The notes under the pieces were generated by a model. It was not told the DNA's origin and ran no database searches. It saw only the letters and a program-made list of their open reading frames with translations. 14,581 nucleotides of DNA from Burkholderiaceae bacterium (lineage in GTDB: Bacteria > Pseudomonadota > Gammaproteobacteria > Burkholderiales > Burkholderiaceae), in the NCBI GenBank assembly GCA_947380285.1, contig CANCQD010000063.1, forward strand, positions 1 through 14,581, written 5' to 3'. Shown here piece after piece: positions 1 to 8,082 of this stretch. The stretch's first letter is position 1. The number at the start of each line of letters is the position of its first letter. Position numbers and translations under genes: made by a program.

Positions 1-25
1 TCTGCGTGCACGTGGCGAAATTTAA
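1..25 (+). CDS. rpmB: 50S ribosomal protein L28, C-terminal end only
   Basis: Only the last codons are in the window. The frame starting at base 2 reads LRARGEI followed by TAA (23-25). Seen: this matches the end of bacterial L28, where E. coli has LRARGEKY. The gene lies 11 bp before rpmG, the usual rpmB-rpmG ribosomal protein pair, and its stop codon overlaps the rpmG ribosome binding site. L28 is a component of the large ribosomal subunit. The call rests on seven residues plus context, but context and sequence agree. Confidence 0.85.
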
Positions 26-36
26 GGAGCGCACAA

Positions 37-204
37 ATGGCTAAAGGCGGCAGAGAAAAAATCAAGTTAGAGTCATCAGCAGGTACTGGTCACTTCTACA
101 CAACTTCAAAAAACAAGCGTACTAAGCCTGAGAAAATGGAGATCATGAAATTTGATCCAACCATTCGCAAGCACGTTGCTTATAAAGAAACAAAGCTGAA
201 GTAA
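37..204 (+). CDS. rpmG: 50S ribosomal protein L33
   Basis: A 55-codon reading frame starting [20 protein letters not shown] and ending YKETKLK. It has the L33 signature [13 protein letters not shown] (residues 16-28) and the KFDP-IRKHV segment (38-47). L33 is a small protein of the large ribosomal subunit; 55 residues is the normal length. The start is supported by a strong Shine-Dalgarno AAGGAG (24-29) seven bases upstream, which overlaps the rpmB stop. This version lacks the CxxC pairs of zinc-binding L33 paralogues, so it is the zinc-free type typical of many Proteobacteria. It is cotranscribed with rpmB and followed by a hairpin terminator. Confidence 0.97.
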   Translation: MAKGGREKIKLESSAGTGHFYTTSKNKRTKPEKMEIMKFDPTIRKHVAYKETKLK

Positions 205-245
205 GGCATTCATTCGTATCGATTCGATTCGTACTTCCAGCAAAT

Positions 246-274
246 AAAAAACCCGCTACATCAGCGGGTTTTTT
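246..274. terminator. Symmetric (bidirectional) intrinsic terminator
   Basis: AAAAAA (246-251), then stem CCCGCT (252-257), loop ACATC, stem AGCGGG (263-268), then TTTTTT (269-274). The flanking A and T tracts make it functional in principle on both strands. It lies between the converging rpmG (plus) and desaturase (minus) genes, so one hairpin can end both transcripts. Confidence 0.9.
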
Positions 275-301
275 ATTGCCCAGAAATTGTTCCCGGGCAA
301 T
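275..301. repeat. Second inverted repeat next to the terminator
   Basis: ATTGCCC (275-281) pairs with GGGCAAT (295-301) across a 13-base loop, immediately right of the shared terminator. On the minus strand this hairpin would form just before the terminator hairpin at the end of the desaturase transcript. It has no T tract of its own, so it may stabilise or assist termination rather than cause it. Function is inferred only. Confidence 0.5.
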
Positions 302-318
302 TGGTTAGCGCTATTTCT

Positions 319-1512
319 TTAAGCGTAACGACGCAATCTCAAAGAGAACTCACGTAGACTCGTTAAGCCGCTATCTTCAGCGCGCTGACACCAGGCGTGT
401 AACTGGGAAAGTAATTGCTCTTTGGTGGCGCTAGACCGACTCCAAATAGCCTGAAGATCACGGCGCATTTCAATCATCTTGTGTAACTGCGTATTACTTG
501 CCATTAGTTCTTCGAGCTTTGCTTTTTCTTGTTCGGTTAAACGAGCTTCATCTTTAGCCAACCAAATGCGAGCATCACTGAGATGCGCCGCCAAGACTTG
601 CATGTGCTGCACTTCATTACTAAAGAAACTACGCAATGTCTTGCTATAGCGCGCCATGATTTCATAACGGTTCGCAATGATAGCTTCCAGCGTGTTTTGA
701 TCGGCTGGACGCAAATCACTTAGGACCGGCTTGGGTGGAGTCTTCTTCACGGTAGCCAATCCAACTGCACTCATGATTTGAATATACATCCAGCCAATAT
801 CAAACTCATACCATTTATTCGATAGCTTTGCGCTTGTTGCAAAAGTGTGATGATTGTTATGTAACTCCTCGCCGCCAATCAAAATACCCCAAGGAACAAT
901 GTTTCTAGAAGCGTCTTCGCAATCAAAATTACGATAACCCCAATAGTGGCCGATACCGTTAATAACGCCAGCAGCAGTAATTGGGATCCATAACATTTGT
1001 ACTGCCCAGACAGTCAACCCAACTGCGCCAAACAAAAACACATCAATGATGAGCATGATGGCAACACCCTGCCAGGAGAACTTGGAATAGACCTTGTTCT
1101 CTAACCAGTCGTTTGGAGTGCCATGGCCGAATTTGTCTAAAGTCTCTTGATTGGCGGCTTCTTGTTTATAGAGTTCAGCACCACGTGATAGAACGGTATT
1201 GATTCCTAAAATCTGTGGGCTATGCGGATCGTCAACAGTTTCACATTTGGCATGATGCTTGCGATGAATCGCAGCCCATTCTTTAGTCACCATACCGGTA
1301 GTTAGCCAAAGCCAAAAACGGAAAAAATGAGAAGCAATAGGATGAAGATCTAAAGCACGATGCGCTTGGCATCGGTGCAAGAAAATAGTTACCGCAGCAA
1401 TGGTGATGTGGGTGACTATCAGGGTGAAAACGATAATCTGCCACCATGACCAATCCAACACCCCATTCGCAAGCCAATGGAGGAACAAATCAAAGTCTGA
1501 AACTGTATTCAA
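319..1512 (-). CDS. Membrane fatty acid (acyl-CoA delta-9 type) desaturase
   Basis: A 397-residue integral membrane di-iron desaturase, which would introduce a double bond into a fatty acyl chain and so adjust membrane fluidity. Seen: the three histidine boxes of the family, H46-RCQA-H51, H83-RK-HH87 and H218-NN-HH222, plus the extra conserved H189 in NGIGHYWGYRNF. Hydrophobic segments lie near residues 24-45, 62-75, 150-175 and 175-190. The start is a TTG at 1510-1512 with GGGGA seven bases upstream; the next Met (residue 74) would remove the first histidine box, so the long form is needed. Residues about 265-397 form a largely helical, charged tail beyond the catalytic core, without cytochrome b5 motifs that I can see. 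It sits 28 bp behind the methyltransferase gene and is probably in the purN transcript. Position of the double bond and substrate form (CoA or lipid) are not determinable here. Confidence 0.9.
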   Translation of the reverse strand: MNTVSDFDLFLHWLANGVLDWSWWQIIVFTLIVTHITIAAVTIFLHRCQAHRALDLHPIASHFFRFWLWLTTGMVTKEWAAIHRKHHAKCETVDDPHSPQILGINTVLSRGAELYKQEAANQETLDKFGHGTPNDWLENKVYSKFSWQGVAIMLIIDVFLFGAVGLTVWAVQMLWIPITAAGVINGIGHYWGYRNFDCEDASRNIVPWGILIGGEELHNNHHTFATSAKLSNKWYEFDIGWMYIQIMSAVGLATVKKTPPKPVLSDLRPADQNTLEAIIANRYEIMARYSKTLRSFFSNEVQHMQVLAAHLSDARIWLAKDEARLTEQEKAKLEELMASNTQLHKMIEMRRDLQAIWSRSSATKEQLLSQLHAWCQRAEDSGLTSLREFSLRLRRYA

Positions 1513-1540
1513 AAGGGTGTCCCCAAGGAGATCTAAAATC

Positions 1541-3100
1541 CTATTTTAGTTCTTTAGGGGCCTTCTTGTTTTTGACCTTAATCTCTTTTTGAGCGTCTTT
1601 TTCTGATTCAAGAACTGGGGCTGCGGCCTTTTTCTGGAATACAGCTCCAAAGAAGCCATCTGTTCCATGAATATGTGGCCATAACTGCCACCAAGGATTA
1701 TCCGTACTGCAACCTAAGGGTAACTTATCCTTTGGAAACAATGGTTTAAGTGCTTCTGCCGCTGGAACAGCCTCAAATTGCGGGTGTTTTGCCAAGAAAT
1801 CCTCAGCAATAGCTTGATTTTCTTGGGGCAGGAGGCTGCAAGTAGCGTAAACCAAGCGTCCGCCCGGTTTAAGCAGGCGAGCAGCAGAGCTAAGAATGCT
1901 CATCTGCTTCTGATTTAGCTCTAAGACTCCTGTTGGGGTTTGGCGCCACTTGAGGTCTGGATTACGTCGTAAAGTACCCATGCCGCTACAAGGGGCATCT
2001 ACCAAGACACGATCAACCTTGCCAGCTAAGCGTTTGATCTTGGCATCATTCTCGCTATCAATCCACACAGGATGGACGTTAGAAAGGCCGCTACGGGCCT
2101 GCCTTGGCTTCAGATTTGCTAAGCGGCGCTCTGATGTGTCTAAAGCGTACAAACGCCCTGTGGAACGCATGAGCGCTCCAATTGCCAAAGTTTTTCCACC
2201 AGCCCCAGCACAAAAGTCCACAACCATTTCACCGCGCTTGGGTGCCAGTAAATAAGCCAAGAGTTGACTTCCCTCATCTTGGACTTCAAACATGCCCGCT
2301 TTAAAACCAGCCGTATTTTGCAAAGCGGGTTTACCCATAATGCGCACACCATCAGGTGCATATGGAGTTGGGATGGCTTGATAGCGACCGCCTAATGCAT
2401 TCATTTGCGCAAGTAACTCTTCGCGATTCGTTTTCATGGTGTTCGCACGCAAATCCAAAAGCGCTGGATGCATTAATGACTTAGCCAGTTCTTCGCGAGT
2501 TTCTTCACCAGGATATTTACCAAAAGCATCCCATAACCACTCGGGCAAATTATTCCGCACAAGGGGATTTAAGGCAGTCGGATCAACCGTTGTAAAACGT
2601 TGCAACCATTCATATTCACCAGGCTTTAGTACGTGAGCTAAATCAGCAATTGCACTCTCTGCACGATTAGCAGAACCCAACCCACCTTCAGACAAGGCAG
2701 ACAGCAAACCCAATAGGGCTAAGCGTCTAGCCTGTGAGCCTTCACCACTCGAGGCGAATTGGGAGAACTCATTTTTACGACGCAAAATAGCAAACGCACT
2801 CTCCGCAATCAGAGCGCGATCGCGATTTCCAAGTTGTTTCTCTTCTCTGAAATAACGACTGACTACTCGGTCAGCTGGCTGTTCAAAACCAAGCAACTCG
2901 GGAAGCAAACGTTCAAGGTGAATCGCATGCTGTGGCAATGCTTTCGCATTGGAGAAATTCTTCTGCCCTTCAGGCGCAATTAAATTACCACTGGCATTGC
3001 GACGCTCGGGACGACGCAACGGATCTTTCGATTTCGTTGCGTAACTTTTGTGGGGGGCTAGTCTGCTGCCAGATTTGCGGGGTGGACGTTCTGCACTCAT
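1541..3100 (-). CDS. RsmB/NOP-family RNA (cytosine-5) methyltransferase
   Basis: A 519-residue S-adenosylmethionine-dependent m5C RNA methyltransferase of the RsmB/Sun/Fmu/NOP2 family. Seen: SAM motif I DFCAGAGGK (295-303), motif IV DAPCSGMG (368-375, with C371) and motif VI YATCS (418-422, with C421). The two cysteines are the release and nucleophile residues known in this family. The RNA-binding segment LDLRANTMKT (215-224) precedes the catalytic domain. The likely target is 16S rRNA, but whether it is the true RsmB (C967) enzyme cannot be settled, because the family has several paralogues. It is longer than E. coli RsmB (429): the first about 55 residues and the last about 27 are Lys/Arg-rich and look disordered. 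The start ATG overlaps the purN stop as ATGA, suggesting translational coupling. Confidence 0.92.
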   Translation of the reverse strand: MSAERPPRKSGSRLAPHKSYATKSKDPLRRPERRNASGNLIAPEGQKNFSNAKALPQHAIHLERLLPELLGFEQPADRVVSRYFREEKQLGNRDRALIAESAFAILRRKNEFSQFASSGEGSQARRLALLGLLSALSEGGLGSANRAESAIADLAHVLKPGEYEWLQRFTTVDPTALNPLVRNNLPEWLWDAFGKYPGEETREELAKSLMHPALLDLRANTMKTNREELLAQMNALGGRYQAIPTPYAPDGVRIMGKPALQNTAGFKAGMFEVQDEGSQLLAYLLAPKRGEMVVDFCAGAGGKTLAIGALMRSTGRLYALDTSERRLANLKPRQARSGLSNVHPVWIDSENDAKIKRLAGKVDRVLVDAPCSGMGTLRRNPDLKWRQTPTGVLELNQKQMSILSSAARLLKPGGRLVYATCSLLPQENQAIAEDFLAKHPQFEAVPAAEALKPLFPKDKLPLGCSTDNPWWQLWPHIHGTDGFFGAVFQKKAAAPVLESEKDAQKEIKVKNKKAPKELK

Positions 3101-3726
3101 AATTTAAAAAATTGCGACTCCGGGGGTTGTAACTTCACTTGATTACCTTCTTTGCGCAATCGTCCATCAAGGAACCATTTTACGGCCCGCGGATAAATTT
3201 GATGCTCAGCAGCTAAAACACGGGCAGCCAGGGTGTCGGGATCGTCGCCCTCAAGCACTGGAACTGAGGCCTGGCAAATAATGGGTCCTTCATCCACGCC
3301 CTCATTCACAAAGTGGACAGTGGCGCCGTGTTCCTTCACCCCCGCCTCCAAAGCCCGCTCATGGGTATGCAAACCGGGGAAGGCAGGCAATAAAGCGGGA
3401 TGGATATTGATTAATCGCCCCTCAAAATGGCGAATAAATCCTGGGGTCAGAATTCTCATGAAACCTCCAAGAACCACCAAATCAGCCCCTAAAGCATCAA
3501 TCTGCGCAATTAAGGCGTTGTCAAAGGATTCGCGGGTTGGGTGAGCCTGATGGTCAATGACAAAGGTCGGAATACCCTGCGAGCGAGCAAAATCAAGCCC
3601 CTTAGCTGCCGAGTGATTGGCTATGACCCCAGCAAATGTGACTGGCCATTGCTCTTTTTGAGCTATTTTGACAATGGCCTCGAAATTGGATCCACGGCCG
3701 GAGATTAAGGTGACGATAGAAGGCAT
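3097..3726 (-). CDS. purN: Phosphoribosylglycinamide formyltransferase
   Basis: GAR transformylase, which transfers a formyl group from 10-formyl-tetrahydrofolate to GAR, the third step of purine synthesis, in the cytoplasm. Seen: N-terminal phosphate-binding SGRGSNFEAI, the INIHPALLPAFPG segment carrying the catalytic Asn and His, and GVDEGPII carrying the catalytic Asp. About 209 residues, against 212 in E. coli. I chose the ATG at 3724-3726 (MPSIVTLISG) because it gives the usual family N-terminus. A GTG two codons upstream (3730-3732) is also open, and neither has a clear Shine-Dalgarno. The gene overlaps the downstream methyltransferase by 4 bp (ATGA) and is divergent from ribF across fewer than 40 bp. 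Confidence 0.96.
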   Translation of the reverse strand: MPSIVTLISGRGSNFEAIVKIAQKEQWPVTFAGVIANHSAAKGLDFARSQGIPTFVIDHQAHPTRESFDNALIAQIDALGADLVVLGGFMRILTPGFIRHFEGRLINIHPALLPAFPGLHTHERALEAGVKEHGATVHFVNEGVDEGPIICQASVPVLEGDDPDTLAARVLAAEHQIYPRAVKWFLDGRLRKEGNQVKLQPPESQFFKL

Positions 3727-3740
3727 GCCCACAATATAAT
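3710..3740 (+). promoter_or_regulatory. Candidate sigma-70 promoter for the ribF operon
   Basis: A perfect TATAAT at 3735-3740, with GTGACG (3710-3715, four of six matches to TTGACA) 19 bases upstream. Transcription would begin near 3747, leaving a leader of about 19 nt before the ribF GTG. The -35 element lies inside the purN coding start. The spacing is long and the -35 imperfect, so only the -10 is convincing. An opposing TATATT on the minus strand (3738 to 3733) overlaps it and could be a purN -10. Confidence 0.5.
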
Positions 3741-3765
3741 TGATGGCTACCCTGAAAGCTATTTT

Positions 3766-4716
3766 GTGAACGTATTCCGTGGCCCCACCCAGTTTTCTGC
3801 AGGACCAGCTTGTGCCTTAACCATCGGTAATTTTGATGGCGTGCACAGGGGTCATCGCGCCCTGCTGAAAGAACTTATAAATGGAGCTCAGGATCTAGGC
3901 TTGGTCAGTTGCGTCATGACCTTTGAGCCGCATCCAAAAGAATTCTTCTCACCTGAGCAGGCTCCACCCCGCATCCTGAATTTGCGCGATAAGTTAGCTG
4001 CTTTTGCTGACCTCGGAATTGATCGTGTTGTTGTAGAACATTTCAATTCAGCTTTTGCAAAACTTTCACCCGAAGCATTTGTTTTGGAAATTATTGTCAA
4101 AAGACTGAATGCAAAATGGATTTTGATTGGAGATGATTTTTGTTATGGCGCAAAACGTGCTGGTAACTTTGCAAGTCTCAAGGCTGCCGGTGCAAAGTAT
4201 GGTTTTGAGGTTTCCAGCATCCAAACTATTCATGAGAATGGTGAACGCATTTCTAGTTCTGCGCTACGTGCTGCGCTAGCTAGTGGCAACATTCAATTGG
4301 CCGAAAAATTATTGGGTCGTCCTTATGGAATTTCTGGTCATGTTATTCATGGCCAGCAACTCGGACGACAGCTTGGTTTTCCTACTTTAAATTTAGCAGT
4401 TGCCAATCATCTTCACCATCGCAAACCAGCAACAACTGGCATCTTTACGGCACAGGTTTTAGGTCTAGCCGATAAACCTCTTCCTGCGGTAGCTAGCTTA
4501 GGCGTAAGACCAACAGTGGAGGATGAAGGCAGAGTGTTGCTTGAGACTCATATTTTTGATTACAACGCAGACGTTTACGGAAAAATTATTACCGTAGAAC
4601 TATTAGAAAAAATCCGTGATGAGGCGAAGTACCCAGACCTCGAAACCCTTACACAAGCGATTGCAGCAGATGCAACGCATGCCAGAAATTATTTCCAGAA
4701 AAAAGCTTATGTCTGA
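3766..4716 (+). CDS. ribF: Bifunctional riboflavin kinase / FAD synthetase
   Basis: Converts riboflavin to FMN and then FAD using ATP, in the cytoplasm. 316 residues, close to the E. coli length of 313. Seen: the N-terminal nucleotidyltransferase domain with [10 protein letters not shown] (21-30), the [10 protein letters not shown] segment (52-61) and RISSSALR (161-168). The C-terminal flavokinase domain has [11 protein letters not shown] (200-210) and [16 protein letters not shown] (258-273), whose Glu260 is the expected catalytic base. The start is GTG at 3766 (MNVFRG, the usual family start) with only a weak purine stretch upstream. The 3' end overlaps ileS by 8 bp in another frame. No FMN riboswitch fits in the short leader. 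Confidence 0.96.
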   Translation: MNVFRGPTQFSAGPACALTIGNFDGVHRGHRALLKELINGAQDLGLVSCVMTFEPHPKEFFSPEQAPPRILNLRDKLAAFADLGIDRVVVEHFNSAFAKLSPEAFVLEIIVKRLNAKWILIGDDFCYGAKRAGNFASLKAAGAKYGFEVSSIQTIHENGERISSSALRAALASGNIQLAEKLLGRPYGISGHVIHGQQLGRQLGFPTLNLAVANHLHHRKPATTGIFTAQVLGLADKPLPAVASLGVRPTVEDEGRVLLETHIFDYNADVYGKIITVELLEKIRDEAKYPDLETLTQAIAADATHARNYFQKKAYV

Positions 4717-7570
4717 AAAAGAAAACTTATATCCCGTTAATCTACTAGATACCTCCTTTCCAATGCGAGGGGATCTAGCTAAGCGTGAACCGCAGTGGGT
4801 TTCCGGCTGGCAAAAAAATAAGCTCTACGAAAAGATTCGTACAGCCCATGCAAACCAGCCTAAGTTCATCTTGCATGATGGCCCACCTTATGCAAATGGA
4901 GACATTCATATTGGTCATGCAGTTAATAAGATTCTGAAGGATATGATCGTCAAGTCACGCTGGCTTATGGGCTTTGACTCTGTTTACGTTCCTGGCTGGG
5001 ATTGCCATGGCATGCCAATTGAAATTCAGATCGAAAAAGAGTTCGGTAAAAATTTACCAACTGCTGAAGTGCAATCTAAAGCGCGCGCTTATGCTCATGT
5101 TCAAGTAGAAAAACAGAAGAAAGATTTTGAGCGCTTGGGTGTATTGGGGGATTGGAATAACCCCTATCTCACCATGAACTTCCGCAATGAAGCTGATGAA
5201 ATTCGAGCACTGGGCAAGATCTGGGAAAAAGGTTATGTATTCCGTGGATTGAAGCCAGTGAACTGGTGTTTTGATTGTGGATCTGCACTTGCTGAAGCCG
5301 AGGTGGAGTACCAAGATAAAACTGATCCAACAGTGGATGTCGGTTTTGCATTTGATGATGCACAACGCCCACAACTTGCAAAAGCGTTTGGGTTAGCTGA
5401 ACTGCCGAATAAACCAGGTCAGATTGTTATCTGGACTACTACGCCTTGGACAATTCCCGCCAACCAGGCAATGAATGTTCATCCAGAATTGACTTATGCA
5501 TTGGTCGATGTTGGTGACAGGTTGTTAATTCTGGCTAAAGATCGTGTTGAGACTTGCTTGCAAGACTATGGCCTGGAAGGCAAGATTATTGCTACTTGCC
5601 AAGGCGCTCAATTAGCAAATATCTCTTTCTGGCATCCACTAGCATCATTGCATGAGGGCTATAAGCGTCTCTCACCAATTTATCCAGCCGAATACGTCAC
5701 GCTTGATACCGGCACAGGCGTTGTTCACTCGGCACCCGCTTATGGTGAAGAAGACTTTAAATCCTGCAAGGCTAATAAACTTGCTGATAAAGATATTCTG
5801 AATCCAGTGATGGGGAATGGCGTGTATGCATCCTGGTTACCACTCTTTGCAAATGAGTACATCTGGAAAGCAAATCCAAAAATTGTTGAGGCTATGCGCG
5901 AAGCAGGAAGTCTCCTGCGCGACAAAACATACACCCACTCATACATGCATTGCTGGCGTCATAAGTCGCCCATCATTTACCGCGCAACCTCACAATGGTT
6001 TGCGAGCATGGATAAAAAGCCTTCAGATGGAAATCCTAGCCTACGCGAGACTGCATTGGCAGGGATTGATAACACTGAATTCTTCCCAGCGTGGGGCAAA
6101 CAACGTTTAAGTAGCATGATTGCCAATCGCCCCGATTGGACTTTGTCACGCCAGCGTCAATGGGGTGTTCCGATGGCTTTCTTTGTTCATAAAGAAAGTG
6201 GTGAGCCGCACCCACGCACAGTGGAGCTACTAGAAGAAATTGCTAAGCGCGTAGAAAAAGAAGGGATTGAAGCTTGGCAAAAATTAGAAGTTGCCGAGCT
6301 ACTAGGTGAAGAAGCTGCGCAGTACGAAAAGAATCGAGACACTCTAGATGTCTGGTTTGACTCTGGTACTACGCACTGGCATGTCATTCGCGGTTCTCAC
6401 CGTGATGAACTACTCACTGTAGATGCAGAAACCCCAAACGGGCGCCTGGCAGATCTCTATCTCGAAGGATCAGACCAGCATCGCGGTTGGTTCCACTCCT
6501 CGTTGCTCACCGGCGCGATGCTCGATGGCAAGCCGCCTTACAAAGCGCTATTGACCCACGGCTTTACTGTCGATGGCCAAGGTCGCAAGATGAGTAAGTC
6601 TGTAGGCAATGTGATTGCACCTCAACAAGTTGCTGACAAACTCGGTGCTGAAATCATTCGTCTTTGGGTGGCCTCAACAGACTACTCTGGAGAAATGACT
6701 ATCTCCGATGAGATTCTCAAACGCGTTACTGAAAGCTATCGTCGTATTCGCAACACCTTGCGCTTCTTGCTAGCTAATCTATCGGATTTTGATCCCAGCA
6801 AACATACGATGTCTGCCGATCAGTGGCTAGAAATTGATCGCTATACAGTTGCTCTTGCCAATCAATTGCAGAGCGATGTCGAAGCACATTACAAAGCATA
6901 TGAATTCCAGCCTGCAGTTGCTCGCATGCTGACTTTCTGCTCTGAAGATTTGGGTGGCTTCTATTTGGACATTCTCAAGGATCGTCTCTATACGAGTGCA
7001 CCTGATTCTCCTGACCGCCGCGCTGCTCAGAACGCTTTATTCCATATCACTCGCAATCTCTTAAAGTGGCTATCTCCATTTCTGTCCTTCACGGCCGAAG
7101 AGGCCTGGAAAGATTTCCCGCATGGCACTGGAAGCAAGCCTGCAGAATCCATCTTCATGGAGGAGTTTGGCAAGTTCCCGGAAATTGCTCATGCCAGTGA
7201 ATTACTCGCTAAATGGGCTCGTATCCGCGAAATTCGCTCGGAGGTTACCAAAGCAATTGAAGTTGAACGCGAAGCAGGCAATGTAGGCTCATCATTACAA
7301 GCCGAACTCACAATCAAAGTGGGTGATGTGGACTTTGCAATTCTGCATTCACTTGAGAATGATTTACGCTTTGTAACAATTACCTCTAGCGCCAATATTG
7401 AGCTCAGCAATGAGGGGCTAGCAGTCTTCGTGCGAGGTAGCCAATACAAAAAATGTGGTCGCTGCTGGCATCACACCAAAGATGTAGGAAACAATGCCGA
7501 TCATCCTGAACTATGTGGTCGCTGCATCAGCAACCTATTTGGTGATGGTGATCATCGCCTTTTTGCTTAA
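4709..7570 (+). CDS. ileS: Isoleucyl-tRNA synthetase
   Basis: Class I aminoacyl-tRNA synthetase charging tRNA-Ile with isoleucine, with editing of mischarged valine. 953 residues from the ATG at 4709 (E. coli 938). Seen: [12 protein letters not shown] (17-28), the HIGH motif (67-70) in [11 protein letters not shown], the CP1 editing domain with [11 protein letters not shown] from residue 242 and [14 protein letters not shown] from 333, the KMSKS loop (627-631), and a C-terminal zinc ribbon with Cys916, Cys919, Cys936 and Cys939. The frame is open upstream to 4616, but those 31 residues lie inside ribF and lack similarity to the family N-terminus; [20 protein letters not shown] matches it. The start codon lies inside the ribF end (8-bp overlap) with no strong Shine-Dalgarno, so translation is probably coupled to ribF. 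Confidence 0.98.
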   Translation: MSEKENLYPVNLLDTSFPMRGDLAKREPQWVSGWQKNKLYEKIRTAHANQPKFILHDGPPYANGDIHIGHAVNKILKDMIVKSRWLMGFDSVYVPGWDCHGMPIEIQIEKEFGKNLPTAEVQSKARAYAHVQVEKQKKDFERLGVLGDWNNPYLTMNFRNEADEIRALGKIWEKGYVFRGLKPVNWCFDCGSALAEAEVEYQDKTDPTVDVGFAFDDAQRPQLAKAFGLAELPNKPGQIVIWTTTPWTIPANQAMNVHPELTYALVDVGDRLLILAKDRVETCLQDYGLEGKIIATCQGAQLANISFWHPLASLHEGYKRLSPIYPAEYVTLDTGTGVVHSAPAYGEEDFKSCKANKLADKDILNPVMGNGVYASWLPLFANEYIWKANPKIVEAMREAGSLLRDKTYTHSYMHCWRHKSPIIYRATSQWFASMDKKPSDGNPSLRETALAGIDNTEFFPAWGKQRLSSMIANRPDWTLSRQRQWGVPMAFFVHKESGEPHPRTVELLEEIAKRVEKEGIEAWQKLEVAELLGEEAAQYEKNRDTLDVWFDSGTTHWHVIRGSHRDELLTVDAETPNGRLADLYLEGSDQHRGWFHSSLLTGAMLDGKPPYKALLTHGFTVDGQGRKMSKSVGNVIAPQQVADKLGAEIIRLWVASTDYSGEMTISDEILKRVTESYRRIRNTLRFLLANLSDFDPSKHTMSADQWLEIDRYTVALANQLQSDVEAHYKAYEFQPAVARMLTFCSEDLGGFYLDILKDRLYTSAPDSPDRRAAQNALFHITRNLLKWLSPFLSFTAEEAWKDFPHGTGSKPAESIFMEEFGKFPEIAHASELLAKWARIREIRSEVTKAIEVEREAGNVGSSLQAELTIKVGDVDFAILHSLENDLRFVTITSSANIELSNEGLAVFVRGSQYKKCGRCWHHTKDVGNNADHPELCGRCISNLFGDGDHRLFA

Positions 7571-7581
7571 GTAGCATCAAT

Positions 7582-8073
7582 ATGAAAAGTCTGACTCTAC
7601 TTCGCTATCTTGCAATTTCGATCATCGTGCTATTGCTAGATCAACTCAGCAAGTGGTCAGCGCTGAGTAATTTACAAATGGGTGTGCCTGAACCCGTTCT
7701 TCCTTTTATGAACTGGTTACTGCTCTTTAACCCAGGCGCAGCATTTTCATTTTTGGCGCAAGGATCTGGTTGGCAACGCTGGTTCTTCACCATTCTTGGC
7801 TTGGCAGCATCCATCTACATTATGTGGCTCCTTTATAAAAACCAAAGCGACAAGCTGCTCTGCATTGCTCTCAGCTTAATCCTGGGTGGCGCCCTAGGGA
7901 ACGTCTTGGATCGCGTAATGTATGGTGCCGTAGTCGATTTTATTGACGTGTATTACAAAAACTGGCATTGGCCAGCATTTAATATCGCCGATAGCACCAT
8001 TTGTATTGGGGCAGCCCTCATTATTTGGGCTGAACTACGTAAGTCATTTGGCAAATCTGCCCAATCCCATTAA
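7582..8073 (+). CDS. lspA: Lipoprotein signal peptidase (signal peptidase II)
   Basis: Inner-membrane aspartyl protease that removes the signal peptide from diacylglyceryl-modified prolipoproteins. 163 residues, normal for the family. Seen: four hydrophobic segments (about 8-26, 40-58, 67-86 and 95-113, with a last one at 136-152), LDQLSK (19-24), FNPGAAFSFL (49-58), GNVLDRVMYGAVVDFIDVY (106-124) and FNIADSTICIG (133-143). The catalytic pair is D119 (VVDF) and D137 (NIADS). It lies 11 bp after ileS, the classical ileS-lspA arrangement of Proteobacteria, and 9 bp before coaBC. No strong ribosome binding site is visible. Confidence 0.97.
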   Translation: MKSLTLLRYLAISIIVLLLDQLSKWSALSNLQMGVPEPVLPFMNWLLLFNPGAAFSFLAQGSGWQRWFFTILGLAASIYIMWLLYKNQSDKLLCIALSLILGGALGNVLDRVMYGAVVDFIDVYYKNWHWPAFNIADSTICIGAALIIWAELRKSFGKSAQSH

Positions 8074-8082
8074 GCTGGCGCC

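Noticed and set aside
205..240. Short CGATT/ATTCG repeats after rpmG
   Set aside because: Only two to three imperfect copies of five bases in a non-coding spacer; no wider structure.
1950..2255. 101-codon plus-strand frame inside the methyltransferase gene
   Set aside because: It lies opposite the conserved SAM-binding and catalytic motifs; the composition is that of a shadow frame.
3733..3765. FMN riboswitch before ribF
   Set aside because: The gap is only 33 bases to the nearest alternative purN start, far too short for the aptamer.
4616..4708. Upstream extension of ileS by 31 codons
   Set aside because: It lies entirely within ribF in another frame and does not resemble the IleS N-terminus; MSEKENLYP at 4709 aligns with the family start.
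4690..4708. T-box leader before ileS
   Set aside because: ileS starts inside ribF, so there is no leader to hold one.
5054..5374. 106-codon antisense frame inside ileS
   Set aside because: Antisense shadow of conserved synthetase sequence, with no independent coding evidence.
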